A stretch of DNA of 64,000 bases from Tenacibaculum sp. 1_MG-2023 (GTDB lineage Bacteria > Bacteroidota > Bacteroidia > Flavobacteriales > Flavobacteriaceae): NCBI RefSeq assembly GCF_030547425.1, contig NZ_JAUORH010000013.1, forward strand, positions 1 to 64,000. The letters run 5' to 3'. A program made the translations under genes and the position numbers. Positions 24,507 to 32,940 of this stretch are shown in pieces; position 1 is the first letter of the stretch; each line of letters begins with the position of its first letter. The notes beneath the pieces are model-generated. The model did not search any database, had not been told where the DNA came from, and saw only the letters and a program-made list of their open reading frames with translations.

Positions 24507-27500
24507 TTATTTGTTGTACAATACCCATTCTCCTTTTTCTAATAAAGGAATAGCTTGTTTGTACTTAACTTCTTTCTCTTCACCAGACATTACATTTTTG
24601 ATGGTAACCTTTTCGTTACGACCAATTTTTGGCTGCTCACGCACAACAGTTTCTACTACTTGTTGTTCTTGAGTTTGTTGGTTACGAGCATTGCTAATAG
24701 CTTGTTGAGTAGAGTTTTGAACTTCGTCTTTACGTAAATCTAATTGCTCACGTTGTTCTTCACGAGCTTCTGATACTTGTGAAGCTTCTTGACTTGGTAG
24801 CTTTCCTTTAAATAAGAAAGATAAAACTTCTTTGTTTACTTTATCAATCGTTTCTTGGAATAACTCGAAAGCTTCAAACTTATAAACTAATAAAGGATCT
24901 TTTTGTTCGTACGTAGCATTTTGAACAGTTTGCTTTAACTCGTCCATTTTACGTAAGTGATCCTTCCAGTTTTCATCAATAATTGCTAAGGTGATGTTTT
25001 TTTCAAAGTCGTTTATTAATGATTTTCCTTCACTTTCGTAAGCTTCTTTTAAGTTGGTAACTACTTGTAAGTTTTTAGTACCATCAGTAAAAGGAACCAC
25101 AATACGTTCGTAACGATCACCTTCGTTTTCAAAAACATTTTTAATTACTGGGAACGCGTTTTCAGCATTTCTTTCTGCGTCGTTTTTGTAGTGTTCTGTT
25201 ACTATTTTGTATAGCTTGTCAATTAAATCTTGCTCTGATGTTTTATTGAATTCTTCTTCAGAAAAAGGAGAAGTCATTGCAGAGAAACGGATTAATTCGA
25301 ACTCAAAGTTTTGGAAATCTTTAGCTTCTTTGTTTTGTCTTACAATTGAATCACAAGTATCATAAATCATATTTGCAATGTCAATTTGTAAACGTTTTCC
25401 GTCTAAGGCATGACGACGACGTTTGTATACAAACTCACGTTGTGCGTTCATAATATCATCATATTCTAATAAACGCTTACGAATACCAAAGTTGTTTTCT
25501 TCAACTTTCTTTTGCGCTCTTTCAATAGATTTTGAAATCATAGAATGCTGAATTACTTCACCTTCTTTTAATCCCATTCTATCCATCATTTTTGCAATTC
25601 TATCTGAACCAAATAAACGCATTAAGTTATCGTCTAAAGCTACATAGAATTGAGAAGAACCAACATCTCCTTGACGTCCTGCACGACCACGTAACTGACG
25701 GTCTACACGACGAGAATCATGACGTTCTGTACCAATAATAGCTAAACCACCTGCTGCTTTTACTTCGTCAGATAATTTAATATCGGTACCACGACCAGCC
25801 ATGTTAGTTGCAATAGTAACAACACCAGGTTTACCTGCTTCTGCAACTACATCTGCTTCTCTTTTGTGTAATTTTGCATTTAAGATATTGTGAGGAATTT
25901 TACGAATTTGTAACATTCTTCCTAACAATTCAGAAATTTCAACCGAAGTAGTACCCACTAATACTGGTCTTCCTTCTCCGACTAATTTTACAATGTCTTC
26001 AATTACCGCGTTGTATTTTTCACGCGTAGTTTTATAAACTAAATCTTGTTTGTCGTCTCTTTGAATAGGTCTGTTGGTTGGTATTTCAACAACGTCTAAT
26101 TTGTAAATTTCCCAGAATTCACCTGCTTCTGTAATCGCTGTACCCGTCATACCAGATAACTTGCGATACATTCTAAAGTAGTTTTGTAAAGTAACAGTAG
26201 CAAATGTTTGCGTAGCGTCTTCAATTTTTACATTCTCTTTCGCTTCAATGGCTTGGTGTAATCCGTCAGAGTAACGACGACCGTCCATAATACGACCTGT
26301 TTGCTCATCTACAATCATTACTTTATTATCCATCACAACATATTCCACATCTTTTTCAAAAACTGAATACGCTTTTAAAAGTTGATTCATTGTGTGGATA
26401 CGTTCGCTTTTTATACTAAACTCACGATATAATTCTTCTTTTTGATCTGCTTTTTCTTCAGGAGTAGCATCACTGTTATCTATTTGACCAACTTTTACAC
26501 TAATATCTGGTAAAACAAAGAAAGTTTCATTTTTTGTGATATCAGAAAGGTGTGCTATACCTTTATCAGTTAAGTCAATTTGATTATTTTTTTCTTCAAT
26601 GGTAAACCATAACTCTGCATCAACTTCAGGCATTAGCTTATTGTTGTCTTGCATGTAAAAGTTTTCAGTCTTTTGAAGAATTTGTTTAACTCCTTCTTGT
26701 GATAAAAACTTAATTAAGGCTTTGTTTTTTGGAAGTCCTCTGTAAACTCTTAATAATAAGAAACCACCTTCTTTAGTATCACCTTCTTTAATTAAACGTT
26801 TTGCTTCTGCTAAAACACCTACTAAATATTTATTTTGAAGTGAAACTAAATCAGCTACCAAAGGTTTTAACTCATTAAACTCATGAGTATCTCCTTGTGG
26901 TACTGGTCCAGAAATAATTAATGGTGTACGAGCATCATCAATTAAAACAGAATCCACCTCGTCAATAATAGCGTAGTTTGGCGCACGTTGTACTAAGTCT
27001 TTCCTAGAGTTTGCCATGTTATCACGTAAGTAATCGAATCCAAATTCGTTATTGGTTCCATAAGTGATGTCTGCATTATAAGCTTCTCTACGTGCTTCAG
27101 AGTTTGGTTGGTGAAAATCAATACAGTCTGTACTTAATCCGTGGAACTCAAAAATTGGAGCCATCCACGCACGGTCACGTTTTGCTAAGTAATCATTTAC
27201 AGTAACAACGTGTACTCCGTTACCCGTTAAGGCATTTAGGTATACAGGAAGGGTAGAAACTAACGTTTTACCTTCTCCTGTCATCATTTCGGCGATTTTA
27301 CCTTGGTGTAAAACTGATCCACCGATTAACTGAACATCATAATGAATCATGTCCCAAATTACTTCTTTACCAGCAGCATCCCATGAGTTAGCCCAAAAAG
27401 CTTTGTCTTCTTCTAAAGTAATATGTTCTCTAGTAGCTGATAATTCTCTATCGAAAGGAGTAGCGGTAACTTCTAATTCTGTGTTTTTGGTAAAACGTTT

Positions 27501-27857
27501 CGCAGTTTCTTTTACAACAGCAAAAGCTTCTGGCATAATGTTTAGTAAAACAGCTTCAGAAGCTTGGTAGGCTTCATCTTTCAATTTGTCTATTTCTGTA
27601 TAAATTTCTTCTTGACGATCGATGTCTGCACTTTTAGCTTCTTCCTCAAGTTCAGTTATTTTGTCAAGAAAAGATTTCGTAGCATCATTAATTTTCGATT
27701 TAAATTCGATTGTTTTTGCCCGTAATTCATCATTTGATAAACTGCTTAATGAATTTTCAAAAGATCGTACCTTTTCAACGATCGGCTGTAGTGATTTTAG
27801 GTCTTTTTGTTGTTTGTCTCCAACAAACAGTTTTATAATCGAATTTAAAACGCTCAT
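24507..27857 (-). CDS. secA: Preprotein translocase ATPase SecA
   Basis: An 1116-residue motor of the Sec export pathway, working at the inner membrane with SecYEG. Motifs are the nucleotide-binding MMTGEGKTLVSTLP (near residue 187), DEVDSVLIDDARTPLIISG, ATNMAGRGTDIKLSDEV in NBD2, and GTERHDSRRVDRQLRGRAGRQGD. It is about 215 residues longer than E. coli SecA. Part of the excess is an insertion after the first DEAD-like motif (around residues 320-430), typical of Bacteroidota. The C-terminal zinc-binding CxCxSG tail is absent and replaced by a Gln/Glu-rich linker ending VKYKQAIPLLEKGEWVLYNK. Confidence 0.97.
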   Translation of the reverse strand: MSVLNSIIKLFVGDKQQKDLKSLQPIVEKVRSFENSLSSLSNDELRAKTIEFKSKINDATKSFLDKITELEEEAKSADIDRQEEIYTEIDKLKDEAYQASEAVLLNIMPEAFAVVKETAKRFTKNTELEVTATPFDRELSATREHITLEEDKAFWANSWDAAGKEVIWDMIHYDVQLIGGSVLHQGKIAEMMTGEGKTLVSTLPVYLNALTGNGVHVVTVNDYLAKRDRAWMAPIFEFHGLSTDCIDFHQPNSEARREAYNADITYGTNNEFGFDYLRDNMANSRKDLVQRAPNYAIIDEVDSVLIDDARTPLIISGPVPQGDTHEFNELKPLVADLVSLQNKYLVGVLAEAKRLIKEGDTKEGGFLLLRVYRGLPKNKALIKFLSQEGVKQILQKTENFYMQDNNKLMPEVDAELWFTIEEKNNQIDLTDKGIAHLSDITKNETFFVLPDISVKVGQIDNSDATPEEKADQKEELYREFSIKSERIHTMNQLLKAYSVFEKDVEYVVMDNKVMIVDEQTGRIMDGRRYSDGLHQAIEAKENVKIEDATQTFATVTLQNYFRMYRKLSGMTGTAITEAGEFWEIYKLDVVEIPTNRPIQRDDKQDLVYKTTREKYNAVIEDIVKLVGEGRPVLVGTTSVEISELLGRMLQIRKIPHNILNAKLHKREADVVAEAGKPGVVTIATNMAGRGTDIKLSDEVKAAGGLAIIGTERHDSRRVDRQLRGRAGRQGDVGSSQFYVALDDNLMRLFGSDRIAKMMDRMGLKEGEVIQHSMISKSIERAQKKVEENNFGIRKRLLEYDDIMNAQREFVYKRRRHALDGKRLQIDIANMIYDTCDSIVRQNKEAKDFQNFEFELIRFSAMTSPFSEEEFNKTSEQDLIDKLYKIVTEHYKNDAERNAENAFPVIKNVFENEGDRYERIVVPFTDGTKNLQVVTNLKEAYESEGKSLINDFEKNITLAIIDENWKDHLRKMDELKQTVQNATYEQKDPLLVYKFEAFELFQETIDKVNKEVLSFLFKGKLPSQEASQVSEAREEQREQLDLRKDEVQNSTQQAISNARNQQTQEQQVVETVVREQPKIGRNEKVTIKNVMSGEEKEVKYKQAIPLLEKGEWVLYNK

Positions 27858-27946
27858 TTGTAAAATATTGTTTTATAGCTAATTAAGTTGTTTTTAATTA
27901 GCGTTTTATAGTTGTTTTATAAGGTGCTTAAAAGTAAGCAAAAAAA

Positions 27947-27970
27947 AAGCCTCTGTAACAGAGACTTTTA
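27947..27970 (-). terminator. Intrinsic terminator of the DUF2795 gene
   Basis: Stem AGTCTCTG / CAGAGGCT (one G-T wobble) with a 3-nt loop, followed on the minus strand by eight T residues. Confidence 0.8.
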
Positions 27971-27983
27971 AGATTGTATTTTA

Positions 27984-28205
27984 TTAGTATTCATCTTCAT
28001 TCCAAAGATAATCTTCTTCTGTTGGGTAATCTGGCCAGATTTCAATAATAGAATCGTACGCCTCACCTTCATCTTCGATATCTTGTAAGTTTTCTACCAC
28101 TTCTAACGGTGCTCCAGTACGAATAGCATAATCAATTAATTCGTCTTTAGTTGCAGGCCAGGGTGCATCTGCTAAATAAGATGCTAATTCAAGTGTCCAA
28201 TACAT
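27984..28205 (-). CDS. DUF2795 small acidic protein
   Basis: A 73-residue soluble protein of the DUF2795 family: MYWTLELASYLADAPWPATK, then the helical DELIDYAIRTGAPLEVVENL, and an acidic tail with YPTEEDYLWNEDEY. This short Bacteroidota type is highly conserved and nearly always single-domain. Function unknown. It has its own well-formed promoter and terminator, so it is a monocistronic unit, which suggests steady expression. Confidence 0.9.
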   Translation of the reverse strand: MYWTLELASYLADAPWPATKDELIDYAIRTGAPLEVVENLQDIEDEGEAYDSIIEIWPDYPTEEDYLWNEDEY

Positions 28206-28232
28206 TTCTTTATCTGTTTAATAAGATTTCCG

Positions 28233-28262
28233 CAAAAATAATTTTTTTTTGTAGAAAGTCAA
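28233..28262 (-). promoter_or_regulatory. Promoter TTG-N19-TATTTTTG for the DUF2795 gene
   Basis: The clearest promoter in the window. On the minus strand a TTG (28262-28260) is followed by exactly 19 nt and then TATTTTTG (28240-28233), the canonical Bacteroidota -33/-7 pair. The leader is about 24 nt. Confidence 0.75.
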
Positions 28263-28304
28263 GTTTTTTTTAAAAAATGTGAAATCAATAATTAAAGAAC
28301 TTAG

Positions 28305-28877
28305 TTAAAACTTTTCAGGAATCCATTTAATTTCCTCAGCTTGTAAGTCTTGAGTCAACTTTCGTGCCAACACAAAAAGGTAGTCAGAAAGTCGGTTTAA
28401 ATACTTTAAAACAGTTTCACTAATTGTTTCTTCTTCATTTAAAGCCACAGCTAATCGTTCCGATCTACGGCATACGCAGCGTGCTATGTGACAAAATGAC
28501 ACGGTTTGATGGCCGCCTGGTAATACAAAGTGTGTCATTTGGGGTAGGTCCTTATTCATAAGGTCAATATCGTCTTCTAAAAACTGAATTGACTCTTCAT
28601 TAATTTTAGGAATGTTTAAGCGTTCTTTGCCACTTTTTAAAGTTTCTTTTTCTGGTGGTGTAGCTAACATTGCTCCTAATGTGAATAAATCGCTTTGGAT
28701 TTTTGTTAATTTCTTTTTTAAAATGTCGTTAATGTTTTGATCTCTAATTAACCCAATGTAAGAGTTGAGTTCGTCAACGGTTCCATAGCTTTCTATTCTT
28801 AAATGGTGTTTTGGAACTCGAGTGCCTCCAAATAGGGCAGTGGTACCTTTATCACCTGTTTTAGTATATATTTTCAT
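28305..28877 (-). CDS. Cob(I)alamin adenosyltransferase, PduO type
   Basis: A 190-residue ATP:corrinoid adenosyltransferase that makes adenosylcobalamin. The ATP site is TKTGDKGTTALFGG at residues 5-18. The second block is RIESYGTVDELNSYIGL, and the corrinoid/ATP motif RCVCRRSERLAVAL lies near 133-146. Its length is normal for the PduO family. It is the second gene of a pair with the thioesterase gene (22 bp gap). No other cobalamin genes are near, so it probably serves salvage of imported B12. Confidence 0.94.
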   Translation of the reverse strand: MKIYTKTGDKGTTALFGGTRVPKHHLRIESYGTVDELNSYIGLIRDQNINDILKKKLTKIQSDLFTLGAMLATPPEKETLKSGKERLNIPKINEESIQFLEDDIDLMNKDLPQMTHFVLPGGHQTVSFCHIARCVCRRSERLAVALNEEETISETVLKYLNRLSDYLFVLARKLTQDLQAEEIKWIPEKF

Positions 28878-28899
28878 ATGTTTTTACTTGTTTGATTAA

Positions 28900-29304
28900 C
28901 TATTTTAAGATAGCTAATTTATCTAAAATATAATCAGGACAACGCATCGGTTTTTTTGTCTTATTGTTAATAAATGCTAACACGGTGTTTCCAGTTGAAA
29001 TAAGTTCGTTATTCTGATTGGTAATTTCATAGTCGAATTCAATTTTTACTGAAGGTGTTTTTTTTAAAATGGTTGTAATGGTTAATTCATCATCGTATAA
29101 TGCTGATTTTTTAAAGTTACAAGATAAAGAAATAACAGGCAACATGATTCCTGTTTTTTCCATATATTTGTAAGTAACGCCCAGAGAACGTAACCATTCG
29201 GTACGACCAATCTCAAAAAATTGTGCGTAGTTTCCGTGATAAACTACTCCCATTTGATCAGTTTCAGCATACCGAACACGTATAGATGTGTAATGTTTTT
29301 GCAA
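28900..29304 (-). CDS. Acyl-CoA thioesterase, YbgC/4HBT type
   Basis: A 134-residue hotdog-fold thioesterase. The motif RYAETDQMGVVYHGNYAQFFE (with the catalytic Asp of the ETDQMG segment) is the YbgC/4HBT signature, followed by GRTEWLRSLG. It starts with a TTG codon giving MQKHY. The only other in-frame codons before the upstream stop are ATT AAT CTT, so no ATG exists. It precedes the adenosyltransferase gene by 22 bp and probably shares its message. The physiological acyl-CoA is unknown. Confidence 0.9.
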   Translation of the reverse strand: MQKHYTSIRVRYAETDQMGVVYHGNYAQFFEIGRTEWLRSLGVTYKYMEKTGIMLPVISLSCNFKKSALYDDELTITTILKKTPSVKIEFDYEITNQNNELISTGNTVLAFINNKTKKPMRCPDYILDKLAILK

Positions 29305-29387
29305 AAGATTAATTTATTTTAATTTGACTAACAATACGCAAAAAATAAATAAAAGTCAATAGTGATTTGATTTTTTTATACTGAAAT

Positions 29388-29396
29388 TTATTCACA
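29388..29396 (+). promoter_or_regulatory. Single DnaA-box-like site upstream of dnaA
   Basis: TTATTCACA matches the TTATNCACA DnaA-box consensus. It lies 84 bp upstream of the dnaA start and overlaps a near-consensus promoter (CACTTTTG, 29395-29402). A role in dnaA autoregulation is inferred. One box alone does not define an origin. Confidence 0.35.
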
Positions 29397-29479
29397 CTTT
29401 TGTTCGCCCAGACATTGGTGTTTGGTGTCCCCTAAATCTGAATAAAAATTAACAACTAAAAATTTGATTTTTACCGCAT

Positions 29480-30904
29480 ATGACTAAAACAGCCGATTCA
29501 GTTTGGATGGAATGTTTGTCTTTTATAAAAGACAACATTAAGCCGCAGGCATATAAAACTTGGTTTGAGCCTATAAAGCCAATTAAATTGGCAGGGGAAG
29601 CATTGACGGTTCAGGTTCCTAGTAAGTTTTTTTATGAGTGGCTAGAAGAGCATTACATAAAACTGTTAAGAGTAGCTTTGGTTCGTCAGTTAGGAAGTGA
29701 TGCAAAATTAATTTACGATGTACGTATGGAAAATACGTACAGCAGTAATAGTCCGCAAACAGTAAAAATACCTAGTTCAAACCGTAACCCTTTAAAACCA
29801 CAAAAGGTAACAGTTCCGTTAGAGTCAAAACGAGAACTAAAAAATCCATTTGTTATTCCTGGGCTACAAAAGGTAAAGATAGAGTCTCAATTAAATCCAA
29901 ATTACAACTTTGTGAATTTTGTTGAAGGTGATTCTAATCGATTGGCACGTTCTGCAGGTATGGCTGTTGCAAACAAACCAGGAGGAACTTCATTTAACCC
30001 ATTGTTAGTATATGGTGGGGTTGGGTTAGGAAAAACACACTTGGCTCATGCTATTGGTGTTGAGATAAAGGATAAATATCCAGATAAGACTGTGTTATAT
30101 ATTTCTTCTGAAAAATTTACACAACAATTTATAGATTCGGTAAAATCGAATACAAGAAATGACTTTATTCATTTCTATCAAATGATTGATGTATTGATTA
30201 TTGATGATGTACAGTTTTTATCAGGAAAATCAGGTACGCAAGATGTTTTCTTCCATATTTTTAACCATTTACATCAAAACGGAAAACAGGTTATTTTAAC
30301 TTCAGATAAGGCACCTGTTGATATGCAAGATATTGAACAACGCTTATTATCTCGTTTTAAATGGGGGTTGTCCGCTGAATTACAAGCTCCTGATTATGAA
30401 ACAAGAATTTCTATCTTACAAAACAAATTATATAGAGATGGTGTTGAGATGCCAGAAGAAATTGTAGAGTATATTGCTAAAAATATCAAATCAAATGTTC
30501 GTGAGTTAGAAGGGGTGATAATTTCAATGATAGCTCAGGCTTCTTTTAATAGAAAAGAGTTTACAATTGAGTTAGCAAAACAGATTGTAGATAAATTTGT
30601 AAAGAACACGAAAAAAGAACTGTCTATTGATTACATTCAAAAAGTTGTATCAAAATACTTTGATATGGATGTAGCAACGTTACAATCAAAAACACGTAAA
30701 CGACATATTGTACAAGCACGTCAGTTGGCTATGTATTTTGCAAAACGTATGACAAAGTCGTCGTTAGCAAGTATTGGAAGTCAAATAGGTAAAAGAGATC
30801 ACGCTACTGTATTGCATGCGTGCAAAACTGTAGATAACTTGACTGAAACTGATAAGCAGTTTAAAAAGTATGTAGAAGACTTAACGAAAAAGTTAACTTT
30901 ATAA
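29480..30904 (+). CDS. dnaA: Chromosomal replication initiator DnaA
   Basis: A 474-residue AAA+ initiator that opens the origin. Domain I is residues 1-80 (WMECLSFIKDNIKPQAYKTW). A short linker carries basic residues. Domain III begins at NPNYNFVNFVEGDSNRLAR, with the P-loop GGVGLGKTH near 178 and Walker B LIIDDVQFL near 235. Domain IV ends with the DNA-binding signature GKRDHATVLHACKTVDNL. A terminator follows the stop. The gene stands with LMW phosphatase and methylase genes and not with dnaN/gyrB, as is usual in Flavobacteriaceae. Confidence 0.97.
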   Translation: MTKTADSVWMECLSFIKDNIKPQAYKTWFEPIKPIKLAGEALTVQVPSKFFYEWLEEHYIKLLRVALVRQLGSDAKLIYDVRMENTYSSNSPQTVKIPSSNRNPLKPQKVTVPLESKRELKNPFVIPGLQKVKIESQLNPNYNFVNFVEGDSNRLARSAGMAVANKPGGTSFNPLLVYGGVGLGKTHLAHAIGVEIKDKYPDKTVLYISSEKFTQQFIDSVKSNTRNDFIHFYQMIDVLIIDDVQFLSGKSGTQDVFFHIFNHLHQNGKQVILTSDKAPVDMQDIEQRLLSRFKWGLSAELQAPDYETRISILQNKLYRDGVEMPEEIVEYIAKNIKSNVRELEGVIISMIAQASFNRKEFTIELAKQIVDKFVKNTKKELSIDYIQKVVSKYFDMDVATLQSKTRKRHIVQARQLAMYFAKRMTKSSLASIGSQIGKRDHATVLHACKTVDNLTETDKQFKKYVEDLTKKLTL

Positions 30905-30910
30905 ATAATG

Positions 30911-30934
30911 AACCTCACCTAGTGAGGTTTTTTT
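30911..30934 (+). terminator. Intrinsic terminator of dnaA, abutting the next start codon
   Basis: Stem AACCTCAC / GTGAGGTT around CTA, followed by seven T residues that run directly into an ATG at 30935. It fits a rho-independent terminator but leaves no room for a promoter of the next gene. Confidence 0.75.
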
Positions 30935-30940
30935 ATGAGT

Positions 30941-31399
30941 ATGAAAAAAATATTAATGGTTTGTTTAGGTAATATTTGCCGATCTCCGCTTGCTGAGGGT
31001 ATTTTGCAATCAAAATTGTCATCAAAAAAATTTTTAGTTGATTCTGCGGGAACCGCAGGTTACCATGTAGGTGAGTTGCCTGATAAGCGTTCTATTGAAG
31101 TGGCTAAAAAGTATGAGATAGATATTACCGGTCAGCGTTCAAGAAAATTTATAAAAACTGATTTTGAAAAGTTTGACATGATTTTTGCAATGGATCAGAG
31201 TAATTATGGTGATATTATAGCTTTGTCTGAAAATGAAGAGGAACATGAAAAAGTAAAGATGATTCTGAACGAATTGTATCCTAATGAAAACAGGAATGTC
31301 CCAGATCCGTATTATGGAGGAGATCAAGGTTTTGAAAATGTATATAAAATGTTAGATGAAGCGTGTGAAATTATAGCTTCAAAATTAGAACAGAAATAA
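30941..31399 (+). CDS. Low-molecular-weight protein-tyrosine phosphatase
   Basis: A 152-residue phosphatase with the P-loop VCLGNICRSPLAEG close to the N-terminus (C-x5-R-S) and the general-acid loop VPDPYYGG near residue 128. It probably removes phosphate from envelope-polysaccharide tyrosine kinases or arsenate-type substrates; the partner is not visible here. ATG 30941 (MKKILMVCLGN) matches the family start, but ATG 30935, six bases earlier, is in frame too. It ends overlapping the methylase start (TAATG). Confidence 0.92.
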   Translation: MKKILMVCLGNICRSPLAEGILQSKLSSKKFLVDSAGTAGYHVGELPDKRSIEVAKKYEIDITGQRSRKFIKTDFEKFDMIFAMDQSNYGDIIALSENEEEHEKVKMILNELYPNENRNVPDPYYGGDQGFENVYKMLDEACEIIASKLEQK

Positions 31400-32103
31400 T
31401 GAAAGGTAAATTATACTTGATTCCTACAACGTTAGGTGATACTGAACCATTAGAGGTAATGCCATTATCAGTAAAAAAAGTAGTAGAACAATTAAACTGC
31501 TTTATTGTTGAAAATGAAAAGTCTGCTCGAAGATTTATTAAAAGAATTACGCCAACAAAATCACAACCGTCATTGGAGTTGATGTTGTTAGATAAGTATT
31601 CTGATGATTTAGAAACTAAGAATTACTTAGATGCTTGTGAGAAAGGAATATCTGTAGGATTACTTTCAGAAGCAGGCGTGCCAGCAGTAGCAGATCCAGG
31701 GGCAAGTATTGTGAAGTTAGCGCATCAAAAAGGGATTCAGGTGGTTCCATTGGTAGGACCTTCATCTATCTTATTGGCAATTATGGCTTCTGGTATGAAT
31801 GGGCAAAGTTTTGCGTTTAATGGATATTTACCTATTGATAAGTCAGATAGAAAAAGAGCGATTAAAGATTTAGAAAAACTTTCAAAAGAGAAAAATCAAT
31901 CACAACTTTTTATTGAAACTCCTTATAGAAATGAAAAAATGCTGGATGATTTGCGAGCTACTTTATCACCAGATACAAGAGTTTGCGTGGCGTGTGATAT
32001 TACGCTTCCAACAGAATATATTAAAACACTAACGGTAAAAGAATGGAAGCATATAAAGACTGATTTACATAAACGACCAGCAATTTTTATCATTCATAAA
32101 TAA
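31399..32103 (+). CDS. SAM-dependent methyltransferase, RsmI/tetrapyrrole-methylase fold
   Basis: A 234-residue class III methyltransferase. Blocks are the N-terminal GKLYLIPTTLGD, a central GVPAVADPGASIVKLAH, and VPLVGPSSILLAIMASGMNG, which correspond to the SAM-binding loops of RsmI (16S rRNA C1402 2'-O-methylase) and tetrapyrrole methylases. It lacks the long RsmI C-terminal extension, so it may be the short Bacteroidota form. The start codon overlaps the phosphatase stop. A bidirectional terminator follows. rRNA modification is inferred. Confidence 0.85.
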   Translation: MKGKLYLIPTTLGDTEPLEVMPLSVKKVVEQLNCFIVENEKSARRFIKRITPTKSQPSLELMLLDKYSDDLETKNYLDACEKGISVGLLSEAGVPAVADPGASIVKLAHQKGIQVVPLVGPSSILLAIMASGMNGQSFAFNGYLPIDKSDRKRAIKDLEKLSKEKNQSQLFIETPYRNEKMLDDLRATLSPDTRVCVACDITLPTEYIKTLTVKEWKHIKTDLHKRPAIFIIHK

Positions 32104-32131
32104 AAAAAGCATCGATTTAATCGATGCTTTT
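32102..32131. terminator. Bidirectional terminator
   Basis: Stem AAAAGCATCGA / TCGATGCTTTT with a 5-nt loop and flanking A/T tracts. It ends the methylase gene on the plus strand and the lytic-transglycosylase-like gene on the minus strand. Confidence 0.8.
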
Positions 32132-32154
32132 ACTTTTTAATATTTTCTTATCAG

Positions 32155-32742
32155 TTAAACCGTTGGTTTTTTGTTGGCTTTGATGTTGGAAACATCATAA
32201 CCAGCAAACTTTTTAAGGTATGATTGTATAGAGGTTCCATAGGCATCGTTAAAACGGATAGATCCATTTGAACGTAAGAACTTTTTTACATTACCGGCGC
32301 CACTTAAGTGCGCTGCTGCTAAAATACCAGATTCGGTTATTTTAACTCCGTTAATGGTTTTACCAACACTTCTTTTAATGTCTTTTCTTAAAATCCACTT
32401 GTTTAATTTACAGTATGCTGCAAATGTACGCTCTTGTAATTCTGGTGTTTTAAGAAAATGAGTAGTGTTGTAAATTCTGAACCTCTTTAGGGTTTCTTTA
32501 CCAAATTGGTATTTTCCTAAATATCCAAGTGTGTTAACTACTCTGTATTTTCCTTGCGATTCTTTAAAAGCTAAGGCTTCTTTAAATCCTACAAAATCCC
32601 TTAATAAAAAAGGAATGTTAACCTTCTCTACCTTATGAATAGGTGTTGGGGTTATGGTAGTTTTTTCTTTTTTAGTTGTAGTCTCTGTAAAACTAGTTAA
32701 GAATACAAATCCTAAAAATACTAATACTAAATATCTGATAAT
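32155..32742 (-). CDS. Exported lytic-transglycosylase-like protein, apparent ATT start
   Basis: A 195-codon frame with no methionine at all and no ATG, GTG or TTG anywhere, so standard gene finders miss it. It opens after a TAA at 32746-32748 as TTA ATT ATC AGA and reads IIRYLVLVFLGFVFLTSFT (a signal peptide), then a Thr/Lys-rich linker, and then a lysozyme-like block: EALAFKESQGKYRVVN, TLGYLGKYQFGKETLKRF, and GILAAAHLSGAGNVKKFL, which resemble SLT-type transglycosylases of peptidoglycan (catalytic Glu in KESQG). A TATCTTTG promoter box at 32766-32773 puts the transcript start about 20 nt before the ATT at 32742. Either ATT (or ATC 32739) initiates, or an ATG was mutated. Confidence 0.75.
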   Translation of the reverse strand: MIRYLVLVFLGFVFLTSFTETTTKKEKTTITPTPIHKVEKVNIPFLLRDFVGFKEALAFKESQGKYRVVNTLGYLGKYQFGKETLKRFRIYNTTHFLKTPELQERTFAAYCKLNKWILRKDIKRSVGKTINGVKITESGILAAAHLSGAGNVKKFLRSNGSIRFNDAYGTSIQSYLKKFAGYDVSNIKANKKPTV

Positions 32743-32765
32743 TAATTACTTTCTGTTTAGCGAGG

Positions 32766-32773
32766 CAAAGATA
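32766..32773 (-). promoter_or_regulatory. Promoter -7 box TATCTTTG for the transglycosylase-like gene
   Basis: Exact TAnnTTTG match. The predicted start of transcription is near 32762, about 20 nt from the ATT at 32742. This supports initiation at the very 5' end of the open frame. Confidence 0.6.
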
Positions 32774-32940
32774 CGGTAATTTTTTATAACAGACTATGAA
32801 TCAATAATTTACAGTTTTTTAACTATTGATGATTAAGTTGTTTTCCTGTATTTTTTTTAGGTAAAAACCAAAAAAAACTATTTTACATTAACTTTTTGAT
32901 AATGTTTTGTTGAAATTGATAAGAATAAAATTTTGTTAAT

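Noticed and set aside
29305..29479. Chromosomal origin upstream of dnaA
   Set aside because: Only one DnaA-box-like site was seen, with no cluster and no clear unwinding element beyond general AT richness.
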